A stretch of 46,506 bases of DNA from Methanomicrobiales archaeon. GTDB taxonomy: Archaea; Halobacteriota; Methanomicrobia; Methanomicrobiales; Methanospirillaceae. Both the position numbers and the translations under genes were made by a program. Position 1 is the first letter of the stretch, and each line of letters opens with the position of its first letter. Below, one piece after another: positions 27,825 through 35,793 of this stretch. The notes beneath the pieces are model-generated. The model saw only the letters and a list, made by a program, of their open reading frames with translations, made no database searches and was not told where the DNA came from. Location of the stretch: positions 1 to 46,506 of the forward strand of contig JAPKXR010000221.1 in NCBI GenBank assembly GCA_026394715.1, written 5' to 3'.

Positions 27825-28874
27825 ATGGATACCGGTCAACAGAACCGTATGAAATGCCCCGTATGTGGCAATGACTGTGTTGGTACAGCTCACGATATCC
27901 TTCTCTCGATCGGGCAGATTTTCTCCCCCTGCCCGGATTGTCATGGCAGGGTGCTGGATAAAAGGGCCCCGTTAAAAAACCGCTTTTATGAGTCACCATG
28001 TTCCTGCGGGAAGAGGTTTATCGACGAAGTTTTTGCGCATTGTTACGTGATCCTGGTTGAGGAGGGCCTCTTTGCCGGTACCGAACCCCTCGCAAAAGTC
28101 GGCATGCCGCTTATTCACCCTGGATTCTTTATGCGGGAACCCCCATACCTACCCGCCCGATCACTGGTGCTGATATCTGCAATTGTGACCCATGGTGTGG
28201 CAGTACGCCTTGTTGATGAAGTCCCGGAGATAAGGGGGGTAGTCAGGAGCGGAAATTTTGTTCCCGGGATATCAGGTCCCGGGCCTGGTGGTGTGCCGCG
28301 GACCTATGACCTCCTTGCCGGGTGTGATGTGCGTGCGAGCATTTTCCCGACCTCATCCGGCCCCCTGGTCCTGTACCAGCAGCAGTCGCAGATCCATATT
28401 GAATTTCCCCGTAATTATAACCCGAAAATTGAGTCCGTTGAGCGGAAAATTACCCCGAGTACCCAATGGTTCGTTGACGCTGCCTGTGGGGTCGGTACGC
28501 TTGGACTGACTGCCGCACGGTTTGGTGTGCCGCATGTTGTGATGAATGATGCCTGGTTTTCTGCCGCGTTCTGGTCCGCATTCAATATTTTTGTAAATAG
28601 CGAATTTCTTTCGGTTGACGAGGTTGTCATGCACAAGACCTACGAAGAGATGAAAGCCCGGCCTATTGGCCGGATGCCCGAAAAGATTGCGGAAACCCGT
28701 GGCAGGCAGAGTATCGAGGTCTACCAGGGTGACCTTGCAGATCTCTACCGTGTTCTTCCCGGAGTCCCGGTTCTTACAGCCCTTGATCTTTTCAATAAAG
28801 AGGATACCGGGCTTATACAGCGTATCACTGCGCACTTCCAGGAGCATGTCATCGGCGAGGTATTTATCCCCTGA
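27825..28874 (+). CDS. Zinc-ribbon protein with a SAM-methyltransferase-like domain
   Basis: 349 residues from the ATG at 27825; an ATG at 27849 just before the first CxxC is also possible. The N-terminus has paired cysteines (CPVCGNDC, CPDCHG, CSCGK) suited to one or two zinc ribbons. A middle part (about 90-210) is unrecognised. From about 225 a Rossmann-type methyltransferase is suggested by VDAACGVGTLGLTAARFG (motif I), VMNDAW (acid after strand 2) and LTALDLF (motif IV position). No substrate is evident. It lies between tRNA genes and SRP RNA, so an RNA substrate is a reasonable guess. No Shine-Dalgarno is visible, so it may be read from the tRNA promoter. Confidence 0.65.
   Translation: MDTGQQNRMKCPVCGNDCVGTAHDILLSIGQIFSPCPDCHGRVLDKRAPLKNRFYESPCSCGKRFIDEVFAHCYVILVEEGLFAGTEPLAKVGMPLIHPGFFMREPPYLPARSLVLISAIVTHGVAVRLVDEVPEIRGVVRSGNFVPGISGPGPGGVPRTYDLLAGCDVRASIFPTSSGPLVLYQQQSQIHIEFPRNYNPKIESVERKITPSTQWFVDAACGVGTLGLTAARFGVPHVVMNDAWFSAAFWSAFNIFVNSEFLSVDEVVMHKTYEEMKARPIGRMPEKIAETRGRQSIEVYQGDLADLYRVLPGVPVLTALDLFNKEDTGLIQRITAHFQEHVIGEVFIP
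28859..28869 (+). promoter_or_regulatory. TATA-type promoter of the SRP RNA
   Basis: GGTATTTATCC lies inside the last codons of the preceding gene, about 22-30 bases before the proposed 5' end of the SRP RNA. The spacing agrees with archaeal promoters. Confidence 0.5.
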
Positions 28875-28888
28875 AGTGTGCATTGAAT

Positions 28889-29159
28889 ATGGGGACTAGC
28901 CTGGGTGGCCCGGCGTCACTTGTAACCCGAAACCGTCGGTATGCGGGGGGCGAAGTTTGAGGAAGGCAACAGCGGGCTGCTGGATCTGTGAGCATCCTGA
29001 CGAAGAAGCCTCGTCCTGTGAGGTCGGTGGACAGGTATCAAGACTCCGGAGGGAGTGGCGACCTGGCAGCTGCAGGGACCGGTTCAGGCCCGGAAGGGAG
29101 CAGACTTACTGTGGACATTCGGCGCCCACAGGGTTGCGGGGTGGAGAAAGGGTCCTTCA
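28889..29159 (+). ncRNA. Signal recognition particle RNA (7S RNA)
   Basis: The RNA guides signal-peptide proteins to the membrane together with SRP19 and SRP54. The 5' Alu part has the archaeal consensus TGTAACCCGAAACCGTCGG. The universal helix 8 signature GTTCAGGCC and CGGAAGGGAGCAG is at 29082-29103. The ends GGGGAC (28891-28896) and GTCCTT (29152-29157) pair as archaeal helix 1. Ends are estimated to within several bases. Confidence 0.93.
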
Positions 29160-29214
29160 GTGAATGCAGCAGCGTATTGTCGACCGAGAACGTGTCCCTA
29201 ATTTTACTTTAACT

Positions 29215-30183
29215 ATGTCGAAAGTCACCGTCATCGGCGCAACCGGCAATGTCGGAATGTTTGCTGCACATGCGATATCTGAAATTCCCTATGTCAGTGA
29301 GATCCTGCTCCATGGCAGGGCGGGAAGGGAAGATCTCCTTGATGGTATTGCCCATGACCTGATGGACTCTTTTGCTGCCTGTGGGAATTATACAAAAATC
29401 AACTGGACTACGGATATTGAGGACGTAAAAGGGTCCGAGATCGTAGTATGTACAGCGGGAAACGCCCGTGTCCCAGGACAGACCAGGCTTGATCTCGCGC
29501 TCCAGAATGCCCACATTGTATCCGGGATTGCACAATCAATTGCGACCGTCGCGCCCGACACAAAGATCTTTATGATAACAAATCCCGTTGATGTGATGAC
29601 GTCAGTAGGGCTGAAATATTCAGGCCTGCAGCCCCAGCAGGTATTCGGCCTTGGTACGCATCTTGACTCCATGCGGCTGAAATCGTTGATAGCCACGTAT
29701 TTCCGGGTACATCCAAGTGAAGTACACACACGTATTATCGGGGAGCACGGGGACAGCATGGTTCCGCTCTGGTCGGCAACAACCATCGGGGGTATCCAGA
29801 TCAGTAACCTGCCTGCATTTTCACGTATCCCTATCAAGGAGATGGTGGAATCTGTCAAAAACAGTGGCGAACTGATTATCCGGGGTAAAGGGTCGACAGT
29901 TTACGGTCCGGGTGAAGCGATCGCAACTCTGGTAAAGACGATTCTTGGAGATGAGAACCGGATCCTGACGGTATCTGCGTATATACGAAGAGAAGTCCAT
30001 GATATCGGGGATGTCTGTATCAGTGTCCCGGCGCGAGTGAACCGCAGCGGCGTATTCCCGGTCACTATTAAAATTGATGAGTCTGAAGTGGTCCAGTTCC
30101 GGGAGTCAGTGGAAAAGATCAGGACAATAACCCAGCAGGTACTGCAGGCGCTCGAAAAGGATAAAGCTGGCCCGGAATCCTAG
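29215..30183 (+). CDS. mdh: Malate dehydrogenase (LDH/MDH family)
   Basis: 322 residues from the ATG at 29215; a longer frame from 29164 only reads through the end of the SRP RNA. NAD(P) fold motif GATGNVG at 8-14. Substrate residues are in NARVPGQTRLDL and ITNPVDVM; the catalytic His is in IIGEHGDS. It interconverts malate and oxaloacetate, which in methanogens feeds the incomplete reductive TCA route. No ribosome binding site is evident and the gene starts about 55 bases after the SRP RNA. Confidence 0.92.
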   Translation: MSKVTVIGATGNVGMFAAHAISEIPYVSEILLHGRAGREDLLDGIAHDLMDSFAACGNYTKINWTTDIEDVKGSEIVVCTAGNARVPGQTRLDLALQNAHIVSGIAQSIATVAPDTKIFMITNPVDVMTSVGLKYSGLQPQQVFGLGTHLDSMRLKSLIATYFRVHPSEVHTRIIGEHGDSMVPLWSATTIGGIQISNLPAFSRIPIKEMVESVKNSGELIIRGKGSTVYGPGEAIATLVKTILGDENRILTVSAYIRREVHDIGDVCISVPARVNRSGVFPVTIKIDESEVVQFRESVEKIRTITQQVLQALEKDKAGPES

Positions 30184-30255
30184 AACTCCAAAAAAGTCTG
30201 TTCCAATAGAAACCACTAAAAAAAGAGATGAATTCTTTTCGATAATTCGTAATTG

Positions 30256-30513
30256 TTACATCAGGGTAAGTTCAACGATCTCGGCCCGCTCGACGCCTTT
30301 AAGGCCGCCCAGTTTCTCTTCAACGGAATCTGTCTCGCCACCCTGGTCGGTGACTACTACGACAAGTTTCAAGGCCTTTAATCCAAAGCCGATTGGTTCT
30401 TCGACAATCTGTTGTACGCCTGGGAGGACAGATTTGATCTCCCCTTTGAGTGCATCAAGGTCAACTTCCGGGGATTCTGGCATTACCCTGATAATCAGTG
30501 CGACGTTTCCCAT
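30256..30513 (-). CDS. ef1b: Elongation factor aEF-1beta
   Basis: 85 residues. The archaeal factor exchanges GDP for GTP on aEF-1alpha. The pattern RVMPESPEVDLDALK and the central VEEPIGFGLKALKLVVVVTD are typical. Four bases separate it from the zinc-finger gene upstream, a pairing also known in haloarchaea. Confidence 0.95.
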   Translation of the reverse strand: MGNVALIIRVMPESPEVDLDALKGEIKSVLPGVQQIVEEPIGFGLKALKLVVVVTDQGGETDSVEEKLGGLKGVERAEIVELTLM

Positions 30514-30516
30514 CGC

Positions 30517-30678
30517 TTATGGGCCCCCAAAACCGCATTTTGGACATGTATAGGGGATACTCTGTTCTCTACACCGGTAGCATCGTTTGATGCCGTAACC
30601 ACATGAAGGGCATCCGAATTCTGTGGCGCCTTCTTCTGCGAGTGGAGCACAGCATGATGTGCATTTTTTGTCTGACAT
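30517..30678 (-). CDS. 53-residue double zinc-finger protein (HVO_2753-like)
   Basis: The ATG at 30676-30678 follows CAGGAGTTACC, a good ribosome binding site. The 53 residues contain four zinc knuckles: CTSC, CPSCG, CYRC and CPKCG, ending in GFGGP. The layout and the ending match the small archaeal zinc-finger family that includes Haloferax HVO_2753, whose gene also lies next to ef1b. It is probably a nucleic-acid or translation-related protein; the exact role in methanogens is not known to me. Confidence 0.85.
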   Translation of the reverse strand: MSDKKCTSCCAPLAEEGATEFGCPSCGYGIKRCYRCREQSIPYTCPKCGFGGP

Positions 30679-30719
30679 GGTAACTCCTGAGATTCCTTAT
30701 AACTTCTCTTTTTAAACAA

Positions 30720-31310
30720 TTAAAAGGTTGTACCGATCCTCGTGCCTGTTACCGTTTCTCCCCTGAGTAACGACTGGAGTCTTTCTATCTTTCTACCGTC
30801 GATAAGCAGCGTGCGGACGCCGTGCTCGAGGACAAATTGGATGAAACCCGGGTCCACTTCGTCGCATGCGATGGGTGTGTTGACCTGTTCCAGGAGTGTC
30901 CCCTCCTTCGTGATACCCTCAACCGATTTCAGCACCACAAGGTCTAACCCGAGGCGGTATGCAGCCCACGCGGCGATGGTGTCTGAAGTGATGTCCCAGT
31001 GGTGCGGAAGCGGGTCTTCTTTCAGCATCAGGGCGTAAGGGAGCCAGACCGTGGGGGCGCACGGGACCTGCAGGCGCGGAATGGTACTGATCCCGAAAGA
31101 TGCAATGTACCAGCCATATTGTTCCATCCCAAGAATTGCCATCCAATGGCTCTCATGGTCTGGGGCGTGGAATGTCCTTACGATGTTTGCAAATGGGCCA
31201 CCGCCGGGAATTATCAGGGCAGCGCAGGGTGATGCAAGGAGTGCGCGGGCGATCCCGGGCACATGGTCTATCAGACTCCCGCCGATTTTCATCACAAAAG
31301 GTCCCTGCAT
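30720..31310 (-). CDS. mfnE: Amino acid kinase family protein, likely MfnE of methanofuran synthesis
   Basis: 196 residues. The fold of amino acid kinases is indicated by VMKIGGSL (6-13) and IIPGGGPFANIVR (33-45). MfnE phosphorylates an aminomethylfuran phosphate to the diphosphate used to assemble methanofuran. Archaeal members are short, as here, and lack the extra domains of aspartate or glutamate kinases. The DITSDTIAAWAA element is the substrate and ATP region. It lies upstream of the zinc finger and ef1b on the same strand. Confidence 0.8.
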   Translation of the reverse strand: MQGPFVMKIGGSLIDHVPGIARALLASPCAALIIPGGGPFANIVRTFHAPDHESHWMAILGMEQYGWYIASFGISTIPRLQVPCAPTVWLPYALMLKEDPLPHHWDITSDTIAAWAAYRLGLDLVVLKSVEGITKEGTLLEQVNTPIACDEVDPGFIQFVLEHGVRTLLIDGRKIERLQSLLRGETVTGTRIGTTF

Positions 31311-31362
31311 AGGTAACGATCTATATCGTCAGGTTATTAAAACCGGGCTGCAACCAGAAATA

Positions 31363-33033
31363 GTGAAGTTCCTCCCGGTATTCCTTCTTTTTTGCCTTAT
31401 TATCCCAGGTGTTACGGCAATTGTCATTACCGAATTCTGCCCTGATACCTACCTGAAAGACGATCCCGATGAATATGTAGTCCTTTCTGGAACCGGAAGC
31501 CTGGATAGGATTATGGTGTCAGATGGCGAGGGAAGCTTCCGCTTTCCTCCTGGCTCATGGATAGACGGCCGGATTACTGTTGCATATAATGGTATGGCTT
31601 ATGCCGGTGTGCATGAGCGGTTGCCAGATTTTGAGTTTTACAATTACTCCCCCGATGTCCCCGATGTCATTCCAGTCGGTTCTTTTCGGCTTGCCAATGC
31701 AGGGGACGAGCTGATGCTGTATGATGGTGATACCCTGTTGCAAAAGGTGTCGTGGCCTGCCAGTGTCAGACCACGGGAGGGGCAGGTCCATTTCCTGGAC
31801 AATGGGGTATGGGACCCCCGTGTCCTCATGGTTGGACAGTCCCGTTTTGCTCCTGCAAACTTTACCGGTGTTTCCGGAGTCGGTTTTGTATCGCCTGATT
31901 GTTCGCTCGAATTATATGAGAACTGTATCAGCCAGGCAAAATATGAAATCCTCGTGAATGTATACGAATTTTCCAGTCCTGTAATGGCAGATGCGCTTAT
32001 CAGCGCAAGGAAACGGGGTGTCAATGTCACGGTGCTGATAGAGGGTGGCCCTGTCGGGGGTATATCACCGGAAGGAAACGCCATCTGCGACCGTCTTACC
32101 AGGAATAATATTGGCGTCTTCCGGATGGGGACTATGGGTGATAACCATGCCCCGTACCGCTATGATCATGCCAAGTATATCGTGGTCGATTCGTTGTACC
32201 TTTTTATCACCAGCGAAAATTTTAAAGAGAACGGGTTTCCCGCGGAAGGAAAATCCGGAAACCGGGGCTGGGGTGTATGCCTGATCGACGCCGGGGTCGC
32301 GACCTGGTTCAGGGAGGTATTCCTTTCTGATCTGAATGGGAAAGGTATCAGCCCCATGAACGGGAAGGAAGGGCCACTGGAGCCCGGGGGAACACAGACC
32401 CATACGCAGGAATTCTCACCTCTTCGGTTTGCGGATGCGATGGTCACCCCGGTGCTGGCCCCCGATACCAGTTACCTAATCACCAGCCTCCTGCGTTCTG
32501 CAACGGGCGAGATCGATATCCAGCAGGCATACATCAGCAATGAATCGAGGGGTGTTCCAAACCGGTACCTCGCCGAAGCGATCAACGCATCACGTCACGG
32601 CGTCCGTGTGAGAGTTTTGCTCGATTCCTACTGGTTTAATACGGAAGGCGAGGACGATAACGATGAAATGACTGCATATATCAACCAGGTAGCGGTGTCT
32701 GAACACCTCCCGCTTGAAGCGCGGTGTGCAGAACTGGATAGGAATGAACTGGAAAAAATTCATAACAAGGGTGTTATTGTCGACGGGAAGAAAGTCCTTG
32801 TCAGCAGCATCAACTGGAATTACAATTCCCCCACATTTAACCGTGAGGCGGGGGTCATAATCGAGCAGCCTGATGCGGCCCTGTATTATGGGGCTGTATT
32901 TGAGGATGACTGGGGTCAGACCACCACAGCAAGGAATGCCCAGGATGCGACAACGGAATACCTAAAAATCGGGATAGCTGTTGTGGTAGTGGCGCTGCTG
33001 ATGATATGGTATTGGCGACGAACAAAACAGTGA
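31363..33033 (+). CDS. Membrane-anchored phospholipase D-like protein
   Basis: 556 residues from the GTG at 31363, directly before a signal peptide (MKFLPVFLLFCLIIPGVTA). The longer frame overlaps mfnE and is rejected. Residues 20-165 look like a lamin-tail/LTD-type beta domain (ITEFCPDTYLKDDPDEYV). Two PLD catalytic motifs follow: HAKYIVVD with His269, and HNKGVIVDG near 475, so the enzyme has a full HKD pair. The C-terminus ends in a membrane helix and RRTK, leaving the catalytic part outside the cell. Possible substrates are phospholipids or nucleic acids. A TATA-like GTTATTAAAA 20-30 bases before the GTG suggests a leaderless transcript. Confidence 0.8.
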   Translation: MKFLPVFLLFCLIIPGVTAIVITEFCPDTYLKDDPDEYVVLSGTGSLDRIMVSDGEGSFRFPPGSWIDGRITVAYNGMAYAGVHERLPDFEFYNYSPDVPDVIPVGSFRLANAGDELMLYDGDTLLQKVSWPASVRPREGQVHFLDNGVWDPRVLMVGQSRFAPANFTGVSGVGFVSPDCSLELYENCISQAKYEILVNVYEFSSPVMADALISARKRGVNVTVLIEGGPVGGISPEGNAICDRLTRNNIGVFRMGTMGDNHAPYRYDHAKYIVVDSLYLFITSENFKENGFPAEGKSGNRGWGVCLIDAGVATWFREVFLSDLNGKGISPMNGKEGPLEPGGTQTHTQEFSPLRFADAMVTPVLAPDTSYLITSLLRSATGEIDIQQAYISNESRGVPNRYLAEAINASRHGVRVRVLLDSYWFNTEGEDDNDEMTAYINQVAVSEHLPLEARCAELDRNELEKIHNKGVIVDGKKVLVSSINWNYNSPTFNREAGVIIEQPDAALYYGAVFEDDWGQTTTARNAQDATTEYLKIGIAVVVVALLMIWYWRRTKQ

Positions 33034-33067
33034 AATAGTAATTGATCGCTAAAAAAGGAAAGACATC

Positions 33068-33451
33068 ATGCGAATAGTCCGGTCGGTACAGTCCAAACTC
33101 TGTGTGGATGGTTCCATGTTGAAAGAGTACCTGCTTGATGAACCATTGACTGAGGAATTTTTGACATTCCTGGAACATTTCGGTTCAGTCCGGTATCTCC
33201 GTCAGATGAAAATGCCCTTCTTTTCCTTCGAAAAAGAAGATTTCATCTCTGTCAAGGGCTTTATCGGGGACCCTTGTGTCGAGGTCCGTTACCGGAAAGA
33301 GTTTCAGGACCTGACTGCGGACTATTTCCATCTTCTTCTGTATTACTTTCGTGAAGGTGTGGGTGGGATTGAAAAATTACACGGTATCGGGATGGCAATA
33401 CGGAGAAAAATGGATGTGCGTCAAAGTCCCGACCGGGAACAAGATGAATAA
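33068..33451 (+). CDS. Conserved-looking protein of unknown function
   Basis: 127 residues, preceded by AAAGGAAAGACATC. Mixed charged and aromatic sequence, no membrane helix and no signal peptide. The central part (FSFEKEDFISVKGFIGDPCVEVRY) looks like beta strands of a small folded domain and the C-terminal third is helical and basic. Not recognised. It follows the PLD-like gene by 34 bases and may share its transcript. Confidence 0.6.
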   Translation: MRIVRSVQSKLCVDGSMLKEYLLDEPLTEEFLTFLEHFGSVRYLRQMKMPFFSFEKEDFISVKGFIGDPCVEVRYRKEFQDLTADYFHLLLYYFREGVGGIEKLHGIGMAIRRKMDVRQSPDREQDE

Positions 33452-33680
33452 TTCGCCTGAAGTTGACAGTGGGGCCAAGCAGCAAATAGTGAGGTGCAAT
33501 TTGACATATTTTACTTTTTATACAAGTTCCGCTTGCAGTTCCCGGGGTCAGACGTGGAATCCGAAAACAGTCTTGAACTACCATAATTTTTAGGTTTAGT
33601 ACGGAACAGGGAAAAATTAGGGGGGTGTAAAAATAAATTGCTACCAGCTGAAATTGTTGTCATATCTATATCGGGCGACG

Positions 33681-33983
33681 TTACTTTTTCATTGCACATT
33701 TGCAGACATCGCATAAGGTAATATGGTCATCCTCTCCCGCTACGGCCAATGCCCAACGGTCAATCAGGCTGTCAATGTCCCCGCAGAGTTTGATATCCGC
33801 ACCACGCTTCTTGCTCATATATTGTGAAATTGCAGCGCGCGTAACTCCCAGCCGTTTCGCTGCATCGCTCTGGCTCATTCCCTTGTCGTTTACCAGCCGG
33901 TAAACCATCTCGGCCCTGATACCCGGGAGATATTTTCGGGCGAGTGAATCACATTTCATGATGTTGCATGGGCTCTCGCTCAT
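33681..33983 (-). CDS. Helix-turn-helix regulator with N- and C-terminal cysteines
   Basis: 100 residues from the ATG at 33983, which overlaps the stop of the upstream regulator (ATGA). Residues 30-60 carry a Cro/XRE-type HTH, MSQSDAAKRLGVTRAAISQY. Cysteines at 6 and 11, one in KLCGD, and a terminal LCDVCKC give six, enough for a metal or iron-sulfur site. The family resembles the archaeal predicted regulators of COG2522. A redox- or metal-sensing role is inference. Confidence 0.75.
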   Translation of the reverse strand: MSESPCNIMKCDSLARKYLPGIRAEMVYRLVNDKGMSQSDAAKRLGVTRAAISQYMSKKRGADIKLCGDIDSLIDRWALAVAGEDDHITLCDVCKCAMKK

Positions 33984-34210
33984 GCACACACCATTGTCGG
34001 CGCCCGGCCCTGGTAGATGATCTGTCGTGCGTCCCTGAAATTGAATTTCTCAATGATGAGGTGGTTCTCCTTCAGTTTCTTCAGGGCATAGCGGACTGTC
34101 CTTGGGGCCAGGTTGCTCTTCTTAACAATCTCCTTGTGGGTCATTGCCCCACTCTCGTCCAGGATCGAGAGGACGGTTTTAGATGAGGGAGGTAGGTTCG
34201 TTCCTGACAT
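33980..34210 (-). CDS. Winged-helix transcriptional regulator
   Basis: 76 residues. A single wHTH domain: MTHKEIVKKSNLAPRTVRYALKKLKENHLI is a clear recognition helix set, with RDARQIIYQG as the wing. It is MarR/ArsR-like in type but too short for an effector domain. It is translated with the cysteine-rich regulator through a 4-base overlap, so the two probably act together. Confidence 0.75.
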   Translation of the reverse strand: MSGTNLPPSSKTVLSILDESGAMTHKEIVKKSNLAPRTVRYALKKLKENHLIIEKFNFRDARQIIYQGRAPTMVCA

Positions 34211-34219
34211 GCTCCATAT

Positions 34220-34256
34220 GTTAACACCGTTAACGCTTAAAGCTGCCGGTTATAAC
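34220..34256. promoter_or_regulatory. Shared promoter and operator between regulator pair and OB-fold gene
   Basis: GTTAACACCGTTAAC at 34220-34234 has two GTTAAC half sites separated by three bases, 10 bases before the wHTH start codon. GTTATAAC at 34249-34256 is a symmetric TATA-like element. It lies 26 bases before the plus-strand ATG at 34282 and 39 bases before the minus-strand ATG, so it could serve both directions. Operator function is inferred from position and symmetry. Confidence 0.5.
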
Positions 34257-34281
34257 AATGTACAAGTGATAATCTGGATCT

Positions 34282-34644
34282 ATGCTTACCCGGCAGGAAC
34301 GAAATGCCTTTATTCTTCTCGCAGTGGTAACGCTTGCCGTTGTTGCCGGATTTATCATTATCGAGTCAGTCGGGAAATCCACCTTTTCAACACGGTTTAC
34401 CAGGACATCGGCTGATGGTACGCTCGTCCTTCTGGAGGGGACTGTGGACCGCCTGGTGGTCACAAAAAACGGGGCAGACCTGATCCTTGATGTGAATGGG
34501 ACTCCTGTCTTCATTCCTGCCTCTTCTGCAAGGGGTGTTTCATTGAAAAAAGGAGATGCAGTTCAGCTGTATGGGATTGTTCAGACATACCGGGGCGAAA
34601 AAGAAATAGTGATCCAGCAGCCCGGGGATATCCGGCTGTTATGA
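34282..34644 (+). CDS. Membrane-anchored OB-fold protein
   Basis: 120 residues. One N-terminal membrane helix (about 8-28) with the rest outside. Residues 45-118 form five or six beta strands typical of an OB-fold nucleic-acid-binding-like domain (LLEGTVDRLVVTKNG, VSLKKGDAVQLYGIVQTYRGEKEIVIQ). Small OB-fold domains after a helix occur in many archaeal exported proteins of unknown job. Divergent from the regulator pair. Confidence 0.7.
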   Translation: MLTRQERNAFILLAVVTLAVVAGFIIIESVGKSTFSTRFTRTSADGTLVLLEGTVDRLVVTKNGADLILDVNGTPVFIPASSARGVSLKKGDAVQLYGIVQTYRGEKEIVIQQPGDIRLL

Positions 34645-34946
34645 AGGGCCATCGTTGCTAACTCTTGATGTAAACGAATCTGCTATCTCCCACAGGCTAA
34701 AAGAAACAGGATGCTATTCCTGAATAAGGCCAGTACTGGTAAAACGTCAGTGGTCTTTCTGCGCAAGAAATGACGGAAGTTGCAGATCCCGGTCAAGTCC
34801 CTTCGTTCAGAATATTGTGCGGATGAACTACTTTCACCTGAATAAACTGGCGGTACTGCTGCACATGCGATGATTTCGCGAGTAACAAGGGCTAAAAAAA
34901 GGGTTGTATCCCTGATTCGATTAAAATGGTCCTAAATCCTCGGGTT
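34645..34946. other. Gene-free gap between convergent genes
   Basis: About 300 bases between the OB-fold gene and the ferritin-like gene. I see no plausible coding frame. CTAAAAAAAGGG at 34893-34904 and the short inverted repeat around AGGGTTGTATCCCT are possible terminator parts for the ferritin-like gene. Confidence 0.4.
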
Positions 34947-35402
34947 TTACCAGGACTCAGGGAAGGCCATGTTCGTGTACATATCTTCAAGTCTCGCCTT
35001 ATGTCCCCGTTCCATGGAAGCAAGTTCTGTGAACATTTTCTTCTGTTCTGCGTCGGTGCTCATGTTTGCAAGTTGGGTGTACATCTGCATCGCCTCAAGT
35101 TCTTTCTTGATAGCGATGATGATACCTTCGAGTGGTTTCATGTCCCCGCTGAGTTTCGGTGTTGGAAGTCCGTCCGCGATCTTGTAGTCCTTCGCAGTGT
35201 CAAAATGCATACTTGTTGTGCCTTTTCCAAGAAGCCCCTGGAGAAACTCACGGTGCTTCGTCTCCTCTCCGGCGAGTTCATCGAAGATTCTCTTTAGGTT
35301 AGCATCCTTCACCTTATCAGAAATGTTCCGGTAAAATGTGTAGGCTTCCACTTCACGGTCAATAGCAACCGAAATAATATTTTTAAACTCTTCTGGCTTC
35401 AT
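34947..35402 (-). CDS. Rubrerythrin/ferritin-like di-iron protein
   Basis: 151 residues, a four-helix bundle. Metal-binding Glu and His occur as pairs: DREVEAYTFYRN with GEETKHREF, then KKELEAMQMYTQL with MERGHKARLEDM. The layout is that of the rubrerythrin diiron domain without a rubredoxin tail, so a role in peroxide or oxygen defence is likely but needs a separate electron donor. The ATG follows GAGGAATGAAG and a strong TATA box. Confidence 0.82.
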   Translation of the reverse strand: MKPEEFKNIISVAIDREVEAYTFYRNISDKVKDANLKRIFDELAGEETKHREFLQGLLGKGTTSMHFDTAKDYKIADGLPTPKLSGDMKPLEGIIIAIKKELEAMQMYTQLANMSTDAEQKKMFTELASMERGHKARLEDMYTNMAFPESW

Positions 35403-35442
35403 AGCTCTTCATTCCTCTGTTTAGTAAAGTATAGATAATTAC

Positions 35443-35452
35443 CATATATAAG
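35443..35452 (-). promoter_or_regulatory. TATA-type promoter of the ferritin-like gene
   Basis: The minus strand reads CTTATATATG, with an A-rich BRE-like AAAACCAATG just upstream. Initiation is expected near 35418, giving a leader of about 16 bases that still holds the GAGGAATG ribosome site. Confidence 0.6.
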
Positions 35453-35585
35453 ACATTGGTTTTGCCTCCCTTGATGGCAGATATTCCTGACAGAGCGAAG
35501 AATGAACCGTTTTACACCATTTCTTTTACGTCCATCAGGGCTCTCTGGTGAATGGGTTGCCACTATCGGGGTAAACGAACGATCC

Positions 35586-35617
35586 GGTTGCCCATGGCAA
35601 CCCTTGTATCAAGGGTT
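35586..35617. other. Two overlapping perfect inverted repeats
   Basis: GGTTGCC-CAT-GGCAACC (35586-35602) and AACCCTTG-TAT-CAAGGGTT (35599-35617 region) each form a perfect stem with a 3-base loop, and share the bases AACC. Only one can fold at a time. They lie 44 bases before a short ORF on the plus strand. Confidence 0.6.
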
Positions 35618-35660
35618 TTAGTGGCCGGAACCTGAGTAACACTATCGGATTGGAACTAAA

Positions 35661-35774
35661 ATGAAAAAAACCGGATTTGACAGATTTTCAACAGATTGGC
35701 CTGATGATCAGCTGAATGATTGCATAAGAAATTGCGATCCATCACTGTTGGAACTACATTCAATTGTTAACTAA
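35661..35774 (+). CDS. Possible 37-residue microprotein
   Basis: The ORF begins MKKTGFDRF and ends in HSIVN. It is acidic in the middle with two cysteines five residues apart (CIRNC). It resembles no family I know, and no strong ribosome site precedes it (GGAACTAAA). Support comes only from its place downstream of the overlapping inverted repeats and from the A-rich context after its stop. Confidence 0.25.
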   Translation: MKKTGFDRFSTDWPDDQLNDCIRNCDPSLLELHSIVN

Positions 35775-35793
35775 AAAAAAGACGATTATCAGG

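Noticed and set aside
31051-31362. N-terminal extension of the PLD-like frame
   Set aside because: It overlaps mfnE on the opposite strand and precedes a clear signal peptide beginning at the GTG at 31363.
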